Shown here in pieces: positions 33,406-39,489 of a DNA stretch of 39,489 nt. Under the pieces are notes generated by a model that had not been told where the DNA came from, searched no databases, and worked only from the letters and a program-made list of their open reading frames with translations. Position 1 is the stretch's first letter, and the number at the start of each line of letters is the position of its first letter. The position numbers and the translations under genes are program-made. The DNA is from an uncultured Oscillospiraceae bacterium (GTDB lineage Bacteria > Bacillota > Clostridia > Oscillospirales > Oscillospiraceae), in assembly GCA_910587395.1 (NCBI GenBank), contig CAJULJ010000027.1:1-39489 (forward strand), given 5' to 3'.

Positions 33406-33609
33406 TTGTTCCCGGCTGGGACAGCAATCCTCTTCGCTGGGCGCTTTCAGGGCCAACAAGGCCAGATTGTCGGCCAGCATATCAAAGACTGCGGACAGCA
33501 GCTCGATCTGCTCCGCCGTTTTGCCTTGAGCGATGAGTACAGAAAGCGCCGCCGCCGAAGCCACCAGGTCGCCGCCCTGTCCTTGGGAACCACAGCAGCA
33601 GCGTCTCAT
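33385..33609 (-). CDS. Small Cys-rich protein (74 aa)
   Basis: The 74-residue protein begins MRRCCCGSQGQGG and ends with a Cys pair and charged residues (EEDCCPSREQDQ). Its middle is an amphipathic or hydrophobic helix pair (LVASAAALSVLIAQGKTAEQ and a second helix). The AAGGAGGTGAG before ATG 33609 is one of the best ribosome binding sites in the window, so this is a real gene. The pattern resembles small clostridial proteins of the DUF6774 kind, by memory only. The function is unknown; a longer frame to 33825 is not supported. Confidence 0.65.
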   Translation of the reverse strand: MRRCCCGSQGQGGDLVASAAALSVLIAQGKTAEQIELLSAVFDMLADNLALLALKAPSEEDCCPSREQDQGRCP

Positions 33610-33666
33610 CAAACTCACCTCCTTGGCACAGTATATGCGCAAAAAGAAGAAGTGGGCAATGAAATG

Positions 33667-33691
33667 GGCCTGGAATCGGAAATTCCAGGCC
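33667..33691 (-). terminator. Hairpin after the GNAT gene
   Basis: GGCCTGGAAT and ATTCCAGGCC form a perfect 10-base stem with a five-base loop just after the GNAT stop. The following T-run is broken (CATTTCATT). Confidence 0.55.
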
Positions 33692-33700
33692 TGTTCGATG

Positions 33701-34261
33701 TTATAGCTGTCTCGCATATCGCAGATCCACGCAAATGGTGTTGTGAGGAAAGGGAATGTCGGCATGGGTGCCGTCCCAGGCAAAGCCGTGGGCGGCGTAG
33801 AAGCGCCGGGCTTTTTCATTCTCACGCAGAACGAACACGAAAGCGTTTTGAAAGCCGTCCGCTTTCAGCCGCCGCAGAGCCTCCTCCACAAGCATTCCGC
33901 CATAGCCGCGTCCCCGTTCTGCTGGGTGGGTATAAAAGGATGCGATTTCGCCCCAGTCGGCGTAGGCGGCGTTGTCAAAGGTGCAGATGCCGCCGGGGTT
34001 ATAGTTCATGGTCCGTGCCTTGCAGTAGTTCAGGCAGGATACCGGGGCATTCCCGCGGTAAAGGAGCAGGCCGTGGACACCGTTTTGGGTCTCGTAGTTG
34101 GTGCGAAACACCTCCACCCAGCGCTCGTCGGTGATTTCGCTGGCCATGTAGTCGGCGGGCACCGCGTTCACATAAGTATCCCGCCAGCCCAGGGCGTGAA
34201 TCAGGGACATGGCGCGAAAATGCTCTTCCGCACGGGCGTCTACAAATTTCAATTCGTCCAT
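33701..34261 (-). CDS. GNAT family N-acetyltransferase
   Basis: The 186-residue protein is a GNAT enzyme that moves an acyl group from acyl-CoA to an amine. The acetyl-CoA site reads IASFYTHPAERGRGYGGMLVEEALRRL (motif A), followed by AFVFVLRENEKARRFYAAHGF. The start at 34261 is preceded by GGAGGTTTT. It is of the broad Rim-like group; the substrate is unknown. It is separate from the downstream activase operon by the structured region. Confidence 0.88.
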   Translation of the reverse strand: MDELKFVDARAEEHFRAMSLIHALGWRDTYVNAVPADYMASEITDERWVEVFRTNYETQNGVHGLLLYRGNAPVSCLNYCKARTMNYNPGGICTFDNAAYADWGEIASFYTHPAERGRGYGGMLVEEALRRLKADGFQNAFVFVLRENEKARRFYAAHGFAWDGTHADIPFPHNTICVDLRYARQL

Positions 34262-34277
34262 AAAACCTCCAAAGTGG

Positions 34278-34307
34278 AAAGGCCGCCCATATCGGGTGGC
34301 CTTTTTG
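34278..34307 (+). terminator. Hairpin just before the GNAT gene
   Basis: AAAGGCCGCCC and GGGTGGCCTTT pair around ATATC and are followed by TTTTTG on the plus strand. It also precedes the leftward GNAT start by about 15 bases, so on that strand it may be an attenuator. No rightward gene lies before it. Confidence 0.5.
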
Positions 34308-34432
34308 TATCAGCGGCAGTTCCCCATGCCCGCCCTCGCTTTCAGTCAACACTTGCGGTAGTACGGCGTCAATGAGGGCCAAGGCCCATAACAGTACAGG
34401 TGTACGCAGTCGGGACATTACAATCATATGGA

Positions 34433-34505
34433 GGATTTGAACCTCTCCGCGCCGGTCCGCTGGCGCTGCCACCTGGTCCGGCTCATTCTCAGCCGGGGGA
34501 GATCG
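34433..34505 (-). ncRNA. Structured stretch with a tRNA T-arm-like motif
   Basis: On the minus strand GAGG-TTCAAAT-CCTC looks like a T-arm, preceded by a GCGCC/GGCGC hairpin with an AGCGGACC loop, a second hairpin CCGGCT/AGCCGG, and a closing TCTCC/GGAGA pairing. The variable-arm and T-arm part shares GCCAGCGG and the AGGTTC-A-TCCT pattern with bacterial tRNA-Sec as I remember it, but no anticodon arm or acceptor partner is found. It could be a decayed class II tRNA, a leader RNA of the GNAT gene, or chance. It lies right after the DIP1984 gene. Confidence 0.3.
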
Positions 34506-34539
34506 CGTTCGCTCTGAAAGCTACCAAACCGCTGCTGTT

Positions 34540-34968
34540 TCACCCCAGATCTGTGGCCCAGTTGGCGGCCTGAATGGTGTTGTCCAACAAACGCAGCTCT
34601 TTAGCCATTTCATCCGCCTGCTTTTGCAGATCCTTTACATGAACCGTGCTGAACAGCTTGATCTCGGTGCGGGTGGCCCGATGCCCCACCTGGCTGGCGA
34701 TGTTGGCCATCTCCCGGTAGGCGCTGAGCTTCCACTTGAGCACATCCCGCCGGGCTAGGCACTCGGTCAGACTTTTGTCCTCCAGCATGGTGCGGCAGTT
34801 GGTCAGGTTGATCCGGGCGATGAGCTGTTCCAGGCTGGTCATGCTGTGAGGGTCCTCGGCGGGAGACTCCCCCTCCTGCACGATGGCGTTGTTGGCAAGC
34901 CGCTGCTGGAGCTGCCGGATACGGCGGTCCAGGTCTGCCCGCTCCTGTAACGCTTCCGCTAATTTCAC
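34540..34968 (-). CDS. DIP1984 family protein
   Basis: The 142-residue, mainly helical protein matches DIP1984 (septicolysin-like) proteins: MKLAEALQERADLDRRIRQL, the VQEGESPAEDP segment, LIARINLTN, LTECLARRDVLKWKLSAYRE and the end LLDNTIQAANWATDL. The function is unknown; the name septicolysin is historical and not reliable. The start is a GTG at 34968 with AGGAGGAATTTTC before it. It follows the DUF2229 gene by 11 bases and is the last gene of the activase operon. Confidence 0.88.
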   Translation of the reverse strand: MKLAEALQERADLDRRIRQLQQRLANNAIVQEGESPAEDPHSMTSLEQLIARINLTNCRTMLEDKSLTECLARRDVLKWKLSAYREMANIASQVGHRATRTEIKLFSTVHVKDLQKQADEMAKELRLLDNTIQAANWATDLG

Positions 34969-34979
34969 GAAAATTCCTC

Positions 34980-36278
34980 CTACACGCCTGCGCCCGCAGG
35001 CTGCTTTTCCTGCTCCTGCTTGGCCAGAGCCTTGGCGTTGGCCAGCATCAGCTTGATGCGGTTTTCCTGGTTGATTTTGGTGGCTCCAGGGTCGTAATCA
35101 ATGGCTACAATATTGGAGCTGGGGTAGTCGTCCTTCAGACGGCGAATCATGCCCTTGCCCACAATGTGGTTGGGCAGGCAGCCAAAGGGCTGAGTGCACA
35201 CGATGTTGGGCACGCCGGAGTGGATGAGTTCCAGCATTTCGCCAGTGAGCAGCCAGCCCTCACCCATTTTGTTGCCGTCGCCCAGGTAGCCATGCACCAG
35301 CTGATGCATCTCTTCAAAGGTACCGGGGGCGCGGAAGCGGGATTTTTTCAGCGCGGCGATCATATCCCGCTGGCAGGCTTCAATGTAGCCCTTGAACAGC
35401 TGGCAGAACTTCTTTTTTGCCCACAGCCCGCCGTAGATATTCACGTCCACCTCACGGTTGAAAATCTTGAAAATCATGAAATCGGTAAGGCCGGGGACCA
35501 CGGGCTCCGCCCCTTCGGACAAAAGGAAGTCCTCCAAATTGTTGTTGCCAAGGGGGGAGAACTTCACATAGATCTCGCCCACCACGCCTACCCGGACCTT
35601 TTCCTCATGGGAAACCGGGATAGTTTCGAAATCGGTCAGAATGGCGTCGAAGTTATGCCGCATCTGCTTGCGGCTCATGCCCTTGCCAGCCTGGAAGCCG
35701 TCGATAAGCTTTTTCTGCCATTGCTCCAGCATCCTGTCGGTGTCACCTTGGTTCAGCTCATAGGGCCGGACCTGGTTGGCCGCGTTGACCAGCAGGTCGC
35801 CGTACATCATGGCGTAGATCAGCTTTCGGACGAGGGGCAGGGTGAGGGAAAAGCCGGGGTTTTTCTCCAGCCCGGACAGGTTCACTGAGATGACGGGTAC
35901 GAAGGACAGCCCCGCCTTTTCCAGCGCCTTGCGCAGCAGGTGGATGTAGTTGGACGCCCGACAGCCGCCGCCGGTCTGAGTGATGAACAGCGCCACCTTG
36001 TGGGGATCGTAGCCGCCGTGCTTGATGGCGTCGATGAGCTGGCCGATGACCAGCAGGGCGGGGTAGCAGGTGTCGTTGTGAACGTATTTCAAGCCCTCGT
36101 CCACAATGCCCCGGTGGTTGGTGGTGAGCATATCCACCTTGTATCCTTCCAGCGCCAGCAGCTGCCGGAACATCCCGAAGTGGACGGGGAGCATCTGGGG
36201 CATGAGGATGGTGTATTCCTCTTTCATCTCCTTGGTGAACAGGAGCCGTCCGTCCTTATCATAAACTAATTCAGCCAT
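34980..36278 (-). CDS. DUF2229 / 2-hydroxyacyl-CoA dehydratase-like protein
   Basis: The 432-residue protein is the C-terminal portion of the giant activase-related proteins of Clostridia, here a separate gene. Key segments are TTNHRGIVDEGLKYVHNDTCYPALLV, LFITQTGGGCRASNY, VRVGVVGEIYVKFSPL, and VPNIVCTQPFGCLPNHIVGKGMIR, with three Cys that could hold an Fe-S cluster as in dehydratase subunits. The enzyme reaction is unknown. AAAGGAACTGATCGA precedes the ATG. It lies 27 bases after the GNAT gene. Confidence 0.85.
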   Translation of the reverse strand: MAELVYDKDGRLLFTKEMKEEYTILMPQMLPVHFGMFRQLLALEGYKVDMLTTNHRGIVDEGLKYVHNDTCYPALLVIGQLIDAIKHGGYDPHKVALFITQTGGGCRASNYIHLLRKALEKAGLSFVPVISVNLSGLEKNPGFSLTLPLVRKLIYAMMYGDLLVNAANQVRPYELNQGDTDRMLEQWQKKLIDGFQAGKGMSRKQMRHNFDAILTDFETIPVSHEEKVRVGVVGEIYVKFSPLGNNNLEDFLLSEGAEPVVPGLTDFMIFKIFNREVDVNIYGGLWAKKKFCQLFKGYIEACQRDMIAALKKSRFRAPGTFEEMHQLVHGYLGDGNKMGEGWLLTGEMLELIHSGVPNIVCTQPFGCLPNHIVGKGMIRRLKDDYPSSNIVAIDYDPGATKINQENRIKLMLANAKALAKQEQEKQPAGAGV

Positions 36279-36305
36279 TCGATCAGTTCCTTTCGTCAGG
36301 GGAAA

Positions 36306-37046
36306 TCAAGTGCGGGAAAGCCAGTAGAGCGTCCCTTTTGAGAGTGTCATGCCCAGGGCGCGCTGGAGGGCCAGGGAAGGAGCGTTGTCCGTCAGCACCT
36401 GCCCAAAGGGGACACGGTTCAGGGCCAGCTCCTGGTTTATCATGTGCCCTTCCAGCACTGAGGCAAAGCCGCAGCGGCGGTAAGCGGGGAATATCTCCAA
36501 AAGGCCGATGGAGCCCTCCGCGTGACGGCCCGCAAAGCCAACCATGGTATCGTTCAGAAAGCCGCCAAAGAGCTGGCCGTGCTCCAGAAGGGAACGGAGG
36601 TAGTCCTCTCCCTCCAGTTTGTAGTTATCTGCCACTTGGGGGAGGTCGTCCACTGTCAATTGCCGTATAGTAAGGGTGTTTTCGGGGATGGGGCAGGGGC
36701 TGCCGCCCAGATAAGCCGCCTGGAAGCTGGCGCCCCCCAGGAAAAAGTCCAAGCCAAAGCGCTCCTTCAGCATGGGAAGATAAAAAGCCTCGTGGGCGGC
36801 GAGCAGGGAATCGCCCTCGTTGGGGAGCAGGCCGCAGAGAAGGCGGGCCGCGTCCATGTCGGCGCAGGACATGAGATAGCTGTCAAAGGTTCCGGGACAG
36901 CTGCGGGACGCAATGCCCACTAGGGCGGCGGTAGGAGAGGCGTATAGCACGGTCCCAATGCCCCGGCGGACGGCCTCGGTCATATCCACATAGAGCACCG
37001 GGTCCCGGTTCAGCGTTTTCTGGTATATGCTTAAATCAGTTGTCAT
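36306..37046 (-). CDS. GNAT acetyltransferase inside the activase operon
   Basis: The 246-residue protein has a variable N-terminal domain (about 1-125) and a C-terminal FR47-like GNAT domain (about 126-246), with GLLEIFPAYRRCGFASVLEGHMI as acyl-CoA-binding motif A. The late LTDNAPSLALQRALGM segment fits the family. The first codons overlap the last 11 bases of the activase gene, so it is translated with it. It sits between the two halves of what is often one long activase/dehydratase protein. Its substrate is unknown. Confidence 0.85.
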   Translation of the reverse strand: MTTDLSIYQKTLNRDPVLYVDMTEAVRRGIGTVLYASPTAALVGIASRSCPGTFDSYLMSCADMDAARLLCGLLPNEGDSLLAAHEAFYLPMLKERFGLDFFLGGASFQAAYLGGSPCPIPENTLTIRQLTVDDLPQVADNYKLEGEDYLRSLLEHGQLFGGFLNDTMVGFAGRHAEGSIGLLEIFPAYRRCGFASVLEGHMINQELALNRVPFGQVLTDNAPSLALQRALGMTLSKGTLYWLSRT

Positions 37047-39489
37047 GGCACTTGCGTTCCTCCATAGCGGCCATCAGGGAGCGCACCCGGATTTTCACCG
37101 CGCCCAGGTTGCTGATATCGTCTATTTTCAGCTGGGTGTACAGTTTGCCGCCCTCCTCTAGAATGGAGCGCATCTCATCGGTGGTGATGGCGTCGGTGCC
37201 GCAGCCGAAGCTGACCAGCTGGACCACCTGCATGTCAGGCTGGGTGCATACGTACCGGGCGGCGTTGTACATCCGGGACTGGAAGGTCCACTGGTTGAGC
37301 ACCTTTCGGGGAGCGTAGCCCTCCAAATGGCTCAGGGCGTCCTCGGTGACCAGTACGAAGCCGAAAGAAGTGATCAGGTCGTTGATGCCGTGGTTGATCT
37401 CCGGGTCGATGTGATAGGGGCGGCCGCACACCACGATGATGTTCAGGCCGTGCTCCCTGGCGTAATCGATATACTGCTGGCCCGTGGTCCGCACATCCCT
37501 GACGTAGGACTCATACTCTTGGTAAGCATCGCGGACAGCGGCGGCAGTTTCCTTCTTGGGAATGTTGAACTCGTTCTGCAAAATCTTTTCAATGCGCTTA
37601 GTAAAGTCCTTCCGCCGCCACAGACCCACGTAGGGGTTGAGGAAGCGGGTGGTCTTGAGGCTGGGCATATTGGCGGCCAGCAGCTCGGGGTAGTAGGCCA
37701 CCACCGGGCAGTTATAGTGGTTGTCACCGATGCCCTCGTCGTTGTTGTAGGACATACAGGGATACCAAATGGCGTCTACTCCAGCCTCCACCAGTGCCTC
37801 AACATGGCCGTGGAGCAGCTTGGCGGGGTAGCACACCGTGTCCGACGGAATAGTACGCTGGCCCTTGATGTACAGTTTCCGGGAGGACTCGGGGGAGAGC
37901 ACCACCTCGAAGTTCAGCGCGGTGAACAGCCCGAACCAGAAGGGGAGGTTTTCGTACATATTCAGCCCGAAGGGAATGCCGATCCGCCCGCGGGAGCCGT
38001 CGCCCTGACCCTTCCCGGAATAGGTATGCCGCAGGGAGTGATATTTATAGCGCATCAAATCGGGCAGCTCTGCTTTTTCCTTGCCCAGAGGCCGGGAGCA
38101 GCGGTTGCCGGAGATGAACTGCCGCCCGCCGTCAAAGGTGTTGACGGTCAGAGAGCAGTGATTGGTGCAAAGGTTGCAGGTGACGGGTTTGGCAGTATGA
38201 GAAAAAGATTGTAAGGCAGATTCACTTAACAGGCTGGATTGTTCCAGTTTCAAATCCCGGGCGGCCAGCGCCGCGCCGAAGGCGCCCATAATGCCCGCGA
38301 TGGTGGGGCGGGTGACCTCCCGGCCCAGCTCCTGCTCAAAGGCCCGCAGCACCGCGTCATTGTGGAAGGTGCCGCCCTGCACCACGATGTGCTTGCCCAA
38401 GTCGTCGGCGCTGGCGGCGCGGATGACCTTGTAGATGGCGTTTTTCACGATGGAGATGGACAAGCCGGCGCTGATGTCCTCCACACTGGCGCCGTCCTTC
38501 TGTGCCTGCTTTACGCTGGAGTTCATGAACACCGTGCACCGGGAACCCAGATTTACCGGCTTCTGGGTAAACAAACCCAGCTTGGCAAAGTCGGCAATGT
38601 TATAGCCCAGCGCCTTGGCAAACGTCTCAATGAAGGAGCCGCAGCCGGAGGAGCAGGCCTCGTTGAGCATGATGGAATCCACCGCGCCGTTGCGGATCTT
38701 GAAGCACTTCATGTCCTGCCCGCCGATGTCGATGATGAAATCCACATCGGGGTTGAAGTGGGCGGCGGCGCGGTAATGGGCCACCGTCTCCACTAGGCCC
38801 AAATCGCAGGAAAAGGCGTTTTTGATCAGGTCCTCGCCATAGCCGGTGACGGCGGAGCCTCTAATGGTGATGCGGTCCCCGCACAGCTGATAAATTTCTT
38901 TCAGCTGCTCCAGTACCAATGCCACCGGATTGCCCAGGTTGGAGTGGTAATAGGTGTACAGCAACCCGCCGTCCGGGGCAATCAGGGCAATTTTGGCAGT
39001 GGTGGAGCCAGAGTCGATGCCCAGGTATGCGTCGCCCTTGTAGGTACTGATGTCCAGCTGGGGCGGGGTGGAGGCGTTGTGCCGGGTGGTGAACGCATCA
39101 TAGCCTGCTTGGTTCTCAAAAAGCGGTGGCATGGTGTCCACCACCGACGTGGCCCCCCGGCTCTCCTCCAGCAGCCGCAGCAGCTCGTCAAAAGGCCGGG
39201 CCTCATAGTCCGACGCGCACAGCGCCGCGCCCATGGCAGCGAAACAGTCGCCGTCCTCGGGGAAAATGGCGTGCACTTCGTCCAATTGCAGGGTGTCCAC
39301 AAACCGCTTCCGCAGACCCAGGAGGAAGTGGAGCGGTCCGCCCAGAAATACCAGCTTGCCCTTCAGTTCCCGGCCCTGAGTGAGCCCGGCCACAGTCTGG
39401 TCCACCACGGCCTGGAAAATGGACGCCGCCACGTCCTCCTTCCGCCCGCCCTGGTTCAGGATGGGCTGGATGTCGCTCTTGGCGAACAC
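37036..39489 (-). CDS. Acyl-CoA dehydratase activase-related protein, N-terminus cut by the window edge
   Basis: At least 817 residues are seen; the 5' end lies beyond 39489. The first part is the end of one BcrAD/BadFG ATPase domain (LVFLGGPLHFLLGLRKRF, GAALCAS). A second complete one follows, with YLGIDSGSTTAKIALIAPDG, IDIGGQDMKCFKI and NEACSSGCGSFIETFAKAL, whose Cys would bridge an Fe-S cluster. A DUF2229 region comes next (CNLCTNHCSL, PSDTVCYPAKLLHGH, GRPYHIDPEINHGIND, LVSFGCGTDAI). Activases use ATP to drive one electron into a 2-hydroxyacyl-CoA dehydratase, but these two-ATPase forms have no known substrate. The final 11 bases overlap the next gene. Confidence 0.9.
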   Translation of the reverse strand: MFAKSDIQPILNQGGRKEDVAASIFQAVVDQTVAGLTQGRELKGKLVFLGGPLHFLLGLRKRFVDTLQLDEVHAIFPEDGDCFAAMGAALCASDYEARPFDELLRLLEESRGATSVVDTMPPLFENQAGYDAFTTRHNASTPPQLDISTYKGDAYLGIDSGSTTAKIALIAPDGGLLYTYYHSNLGNPVALVLEQLKEIYQLCGDRITIRGSAVTGYGEDLIKNAFSCDLGLVETVAHYRAAAHFNPDVDFIIDIGGQDMKCFKIRNGAVDSIMLNEACSSGCGSFIETFAKALGYNIADFAKLGLFTQKPVNLGSRCTVFMNSSVKQAQKDGASVEDISAGLSISIVKNAIYKVIRAASADDLGKHIVVQGGTFHNDAVLRAFEQELGREVTRPTIAGIMGAFGAALAARDLKLEQSSLLSESALQSFSHTAKPVTCNLCTNHCSLTVNTFDGGRQFISGNRCSRPLGKEKAELPDLMRYKYHSLRHTYSGKGQGDGSRGRIGIPFGLNMYENLPFWFGLFTALNFEVVLSPESSRKLYIKGQRTIPSDTVCYPAKLLHGHVEALVEAGVDAIWYPCMSYNNDEGIGDNHYNCPVVAYYPELLAANMPSLKTTRFLNPYVGLWRRKDFTKRIEKILQNEFNIPKKETAAAVRDAYQEYESYVRDVRTTGQQYIDYAREHGLNIIVVCGRPYHIDPEINHGINDLITSFGFVLVTEDALSHLEGYAPRKVLNQWTFQSRMYNAARYVCTQPDMQVVQLVSFGCGTDAITTDEMRSILEEGGKLYTQLKIDDISNLGAVKIRVRSLMAAMEERKCHDN

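Noticed and set aside
33999..34472. A 157-codon leftward frame running through the structured region into the GNAT gene
   Set aside because: It overlaps the well-supported GNAT gene in another frame and crosses two hairpins; no ribosome binding site suits it.

Overview
The window looks like chromosome from a GC-rich, endospore-forming member of the Clostridia, probably an Oscillospiraceae relative of Flavonifractor, Pseudoflavonifractor or Intestinimonas. This is inferred from protein content, not from a marker gene. The pointers are strong Gram-positive ribosome binding sites, a SpoVAC protein, two CotF-like spore coat proteins, an S-layer-homology surface protein, a NifS/NifU pair of clostridial type, and a BcrAD/BadFG plus DUF2229 activase cluster typical of gut anaerobes. 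There is no rRNA gene and no CRISPR array.

Layout, left to right. Positions 1-372 are AT-richer and seem to be the edge of an integrated element: a start codon and ribosome binding site for a leftward gene sit at the very end. The element adjoins a TRAP permease gene (to 1688) that has lost its 5' part, followed by an intact TAXI-type solute-binding lipoprotein. A gene-poor, AT-rich stretch (2769-3581) leads to a secreted phosphodiester glycosidase with SLH repeats, then spoVAC, then pyrE with a RadC-like gene. One tRNA-Thr(CGT) and a decayed 5' half of a tRNA-Met lie at 8461-8605. Next come a three-gene operon (two esterases and an ATP-grasp enzyme), two small CotF-like coat genes, and a six- or seven-gene sensing and export operon: response regulator, ABC ATPase, permease, two or three tiny membrane peptides missed by ordinary gene calling, and histidine kinase. 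A CtpE-like P-type ATPase follows.

The centre (18742-29053) holds the leftward nifS-nifU operon, divergent from a complete arginine operon: argG-argH-PAS protein-argC-argJ-argB-argD-argF. These enzymes make arginine from glutamate by the acetyl-recycling route. A good ArgR-box-like site and consensus promoters lie in the nifS/argG divergent region. A one-domain PAS protein, one base after argH, is the unexpected member.

The right side carries a sirtuin overlapping a CPBP membrane protease, a DUF2975/YozG-type module with two extra small membrane or lipid-anchored proteins, and a uridine phosphorylase. All genes after that are leftward: a small Cys-rich protein, a GNAT acetyltransferase, and an operon of activase (running off the window) - GNAT - DUF2229 protein - DIP1984 protein. 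A structured stretch with a tRNA T-arm-like motif lies just downstream of that operon (about 34433-34505).

The items most worth following up are the esterase/esterase/ATP-grasp operon, the GNAT gene translationally coupled inside the split activase operon, the PAS protein within the arg operon, the tiny membrane peptides, and the two tRNA-like relics. All functional statements rest on reading the sequence and on family knowledge; no database search was run.
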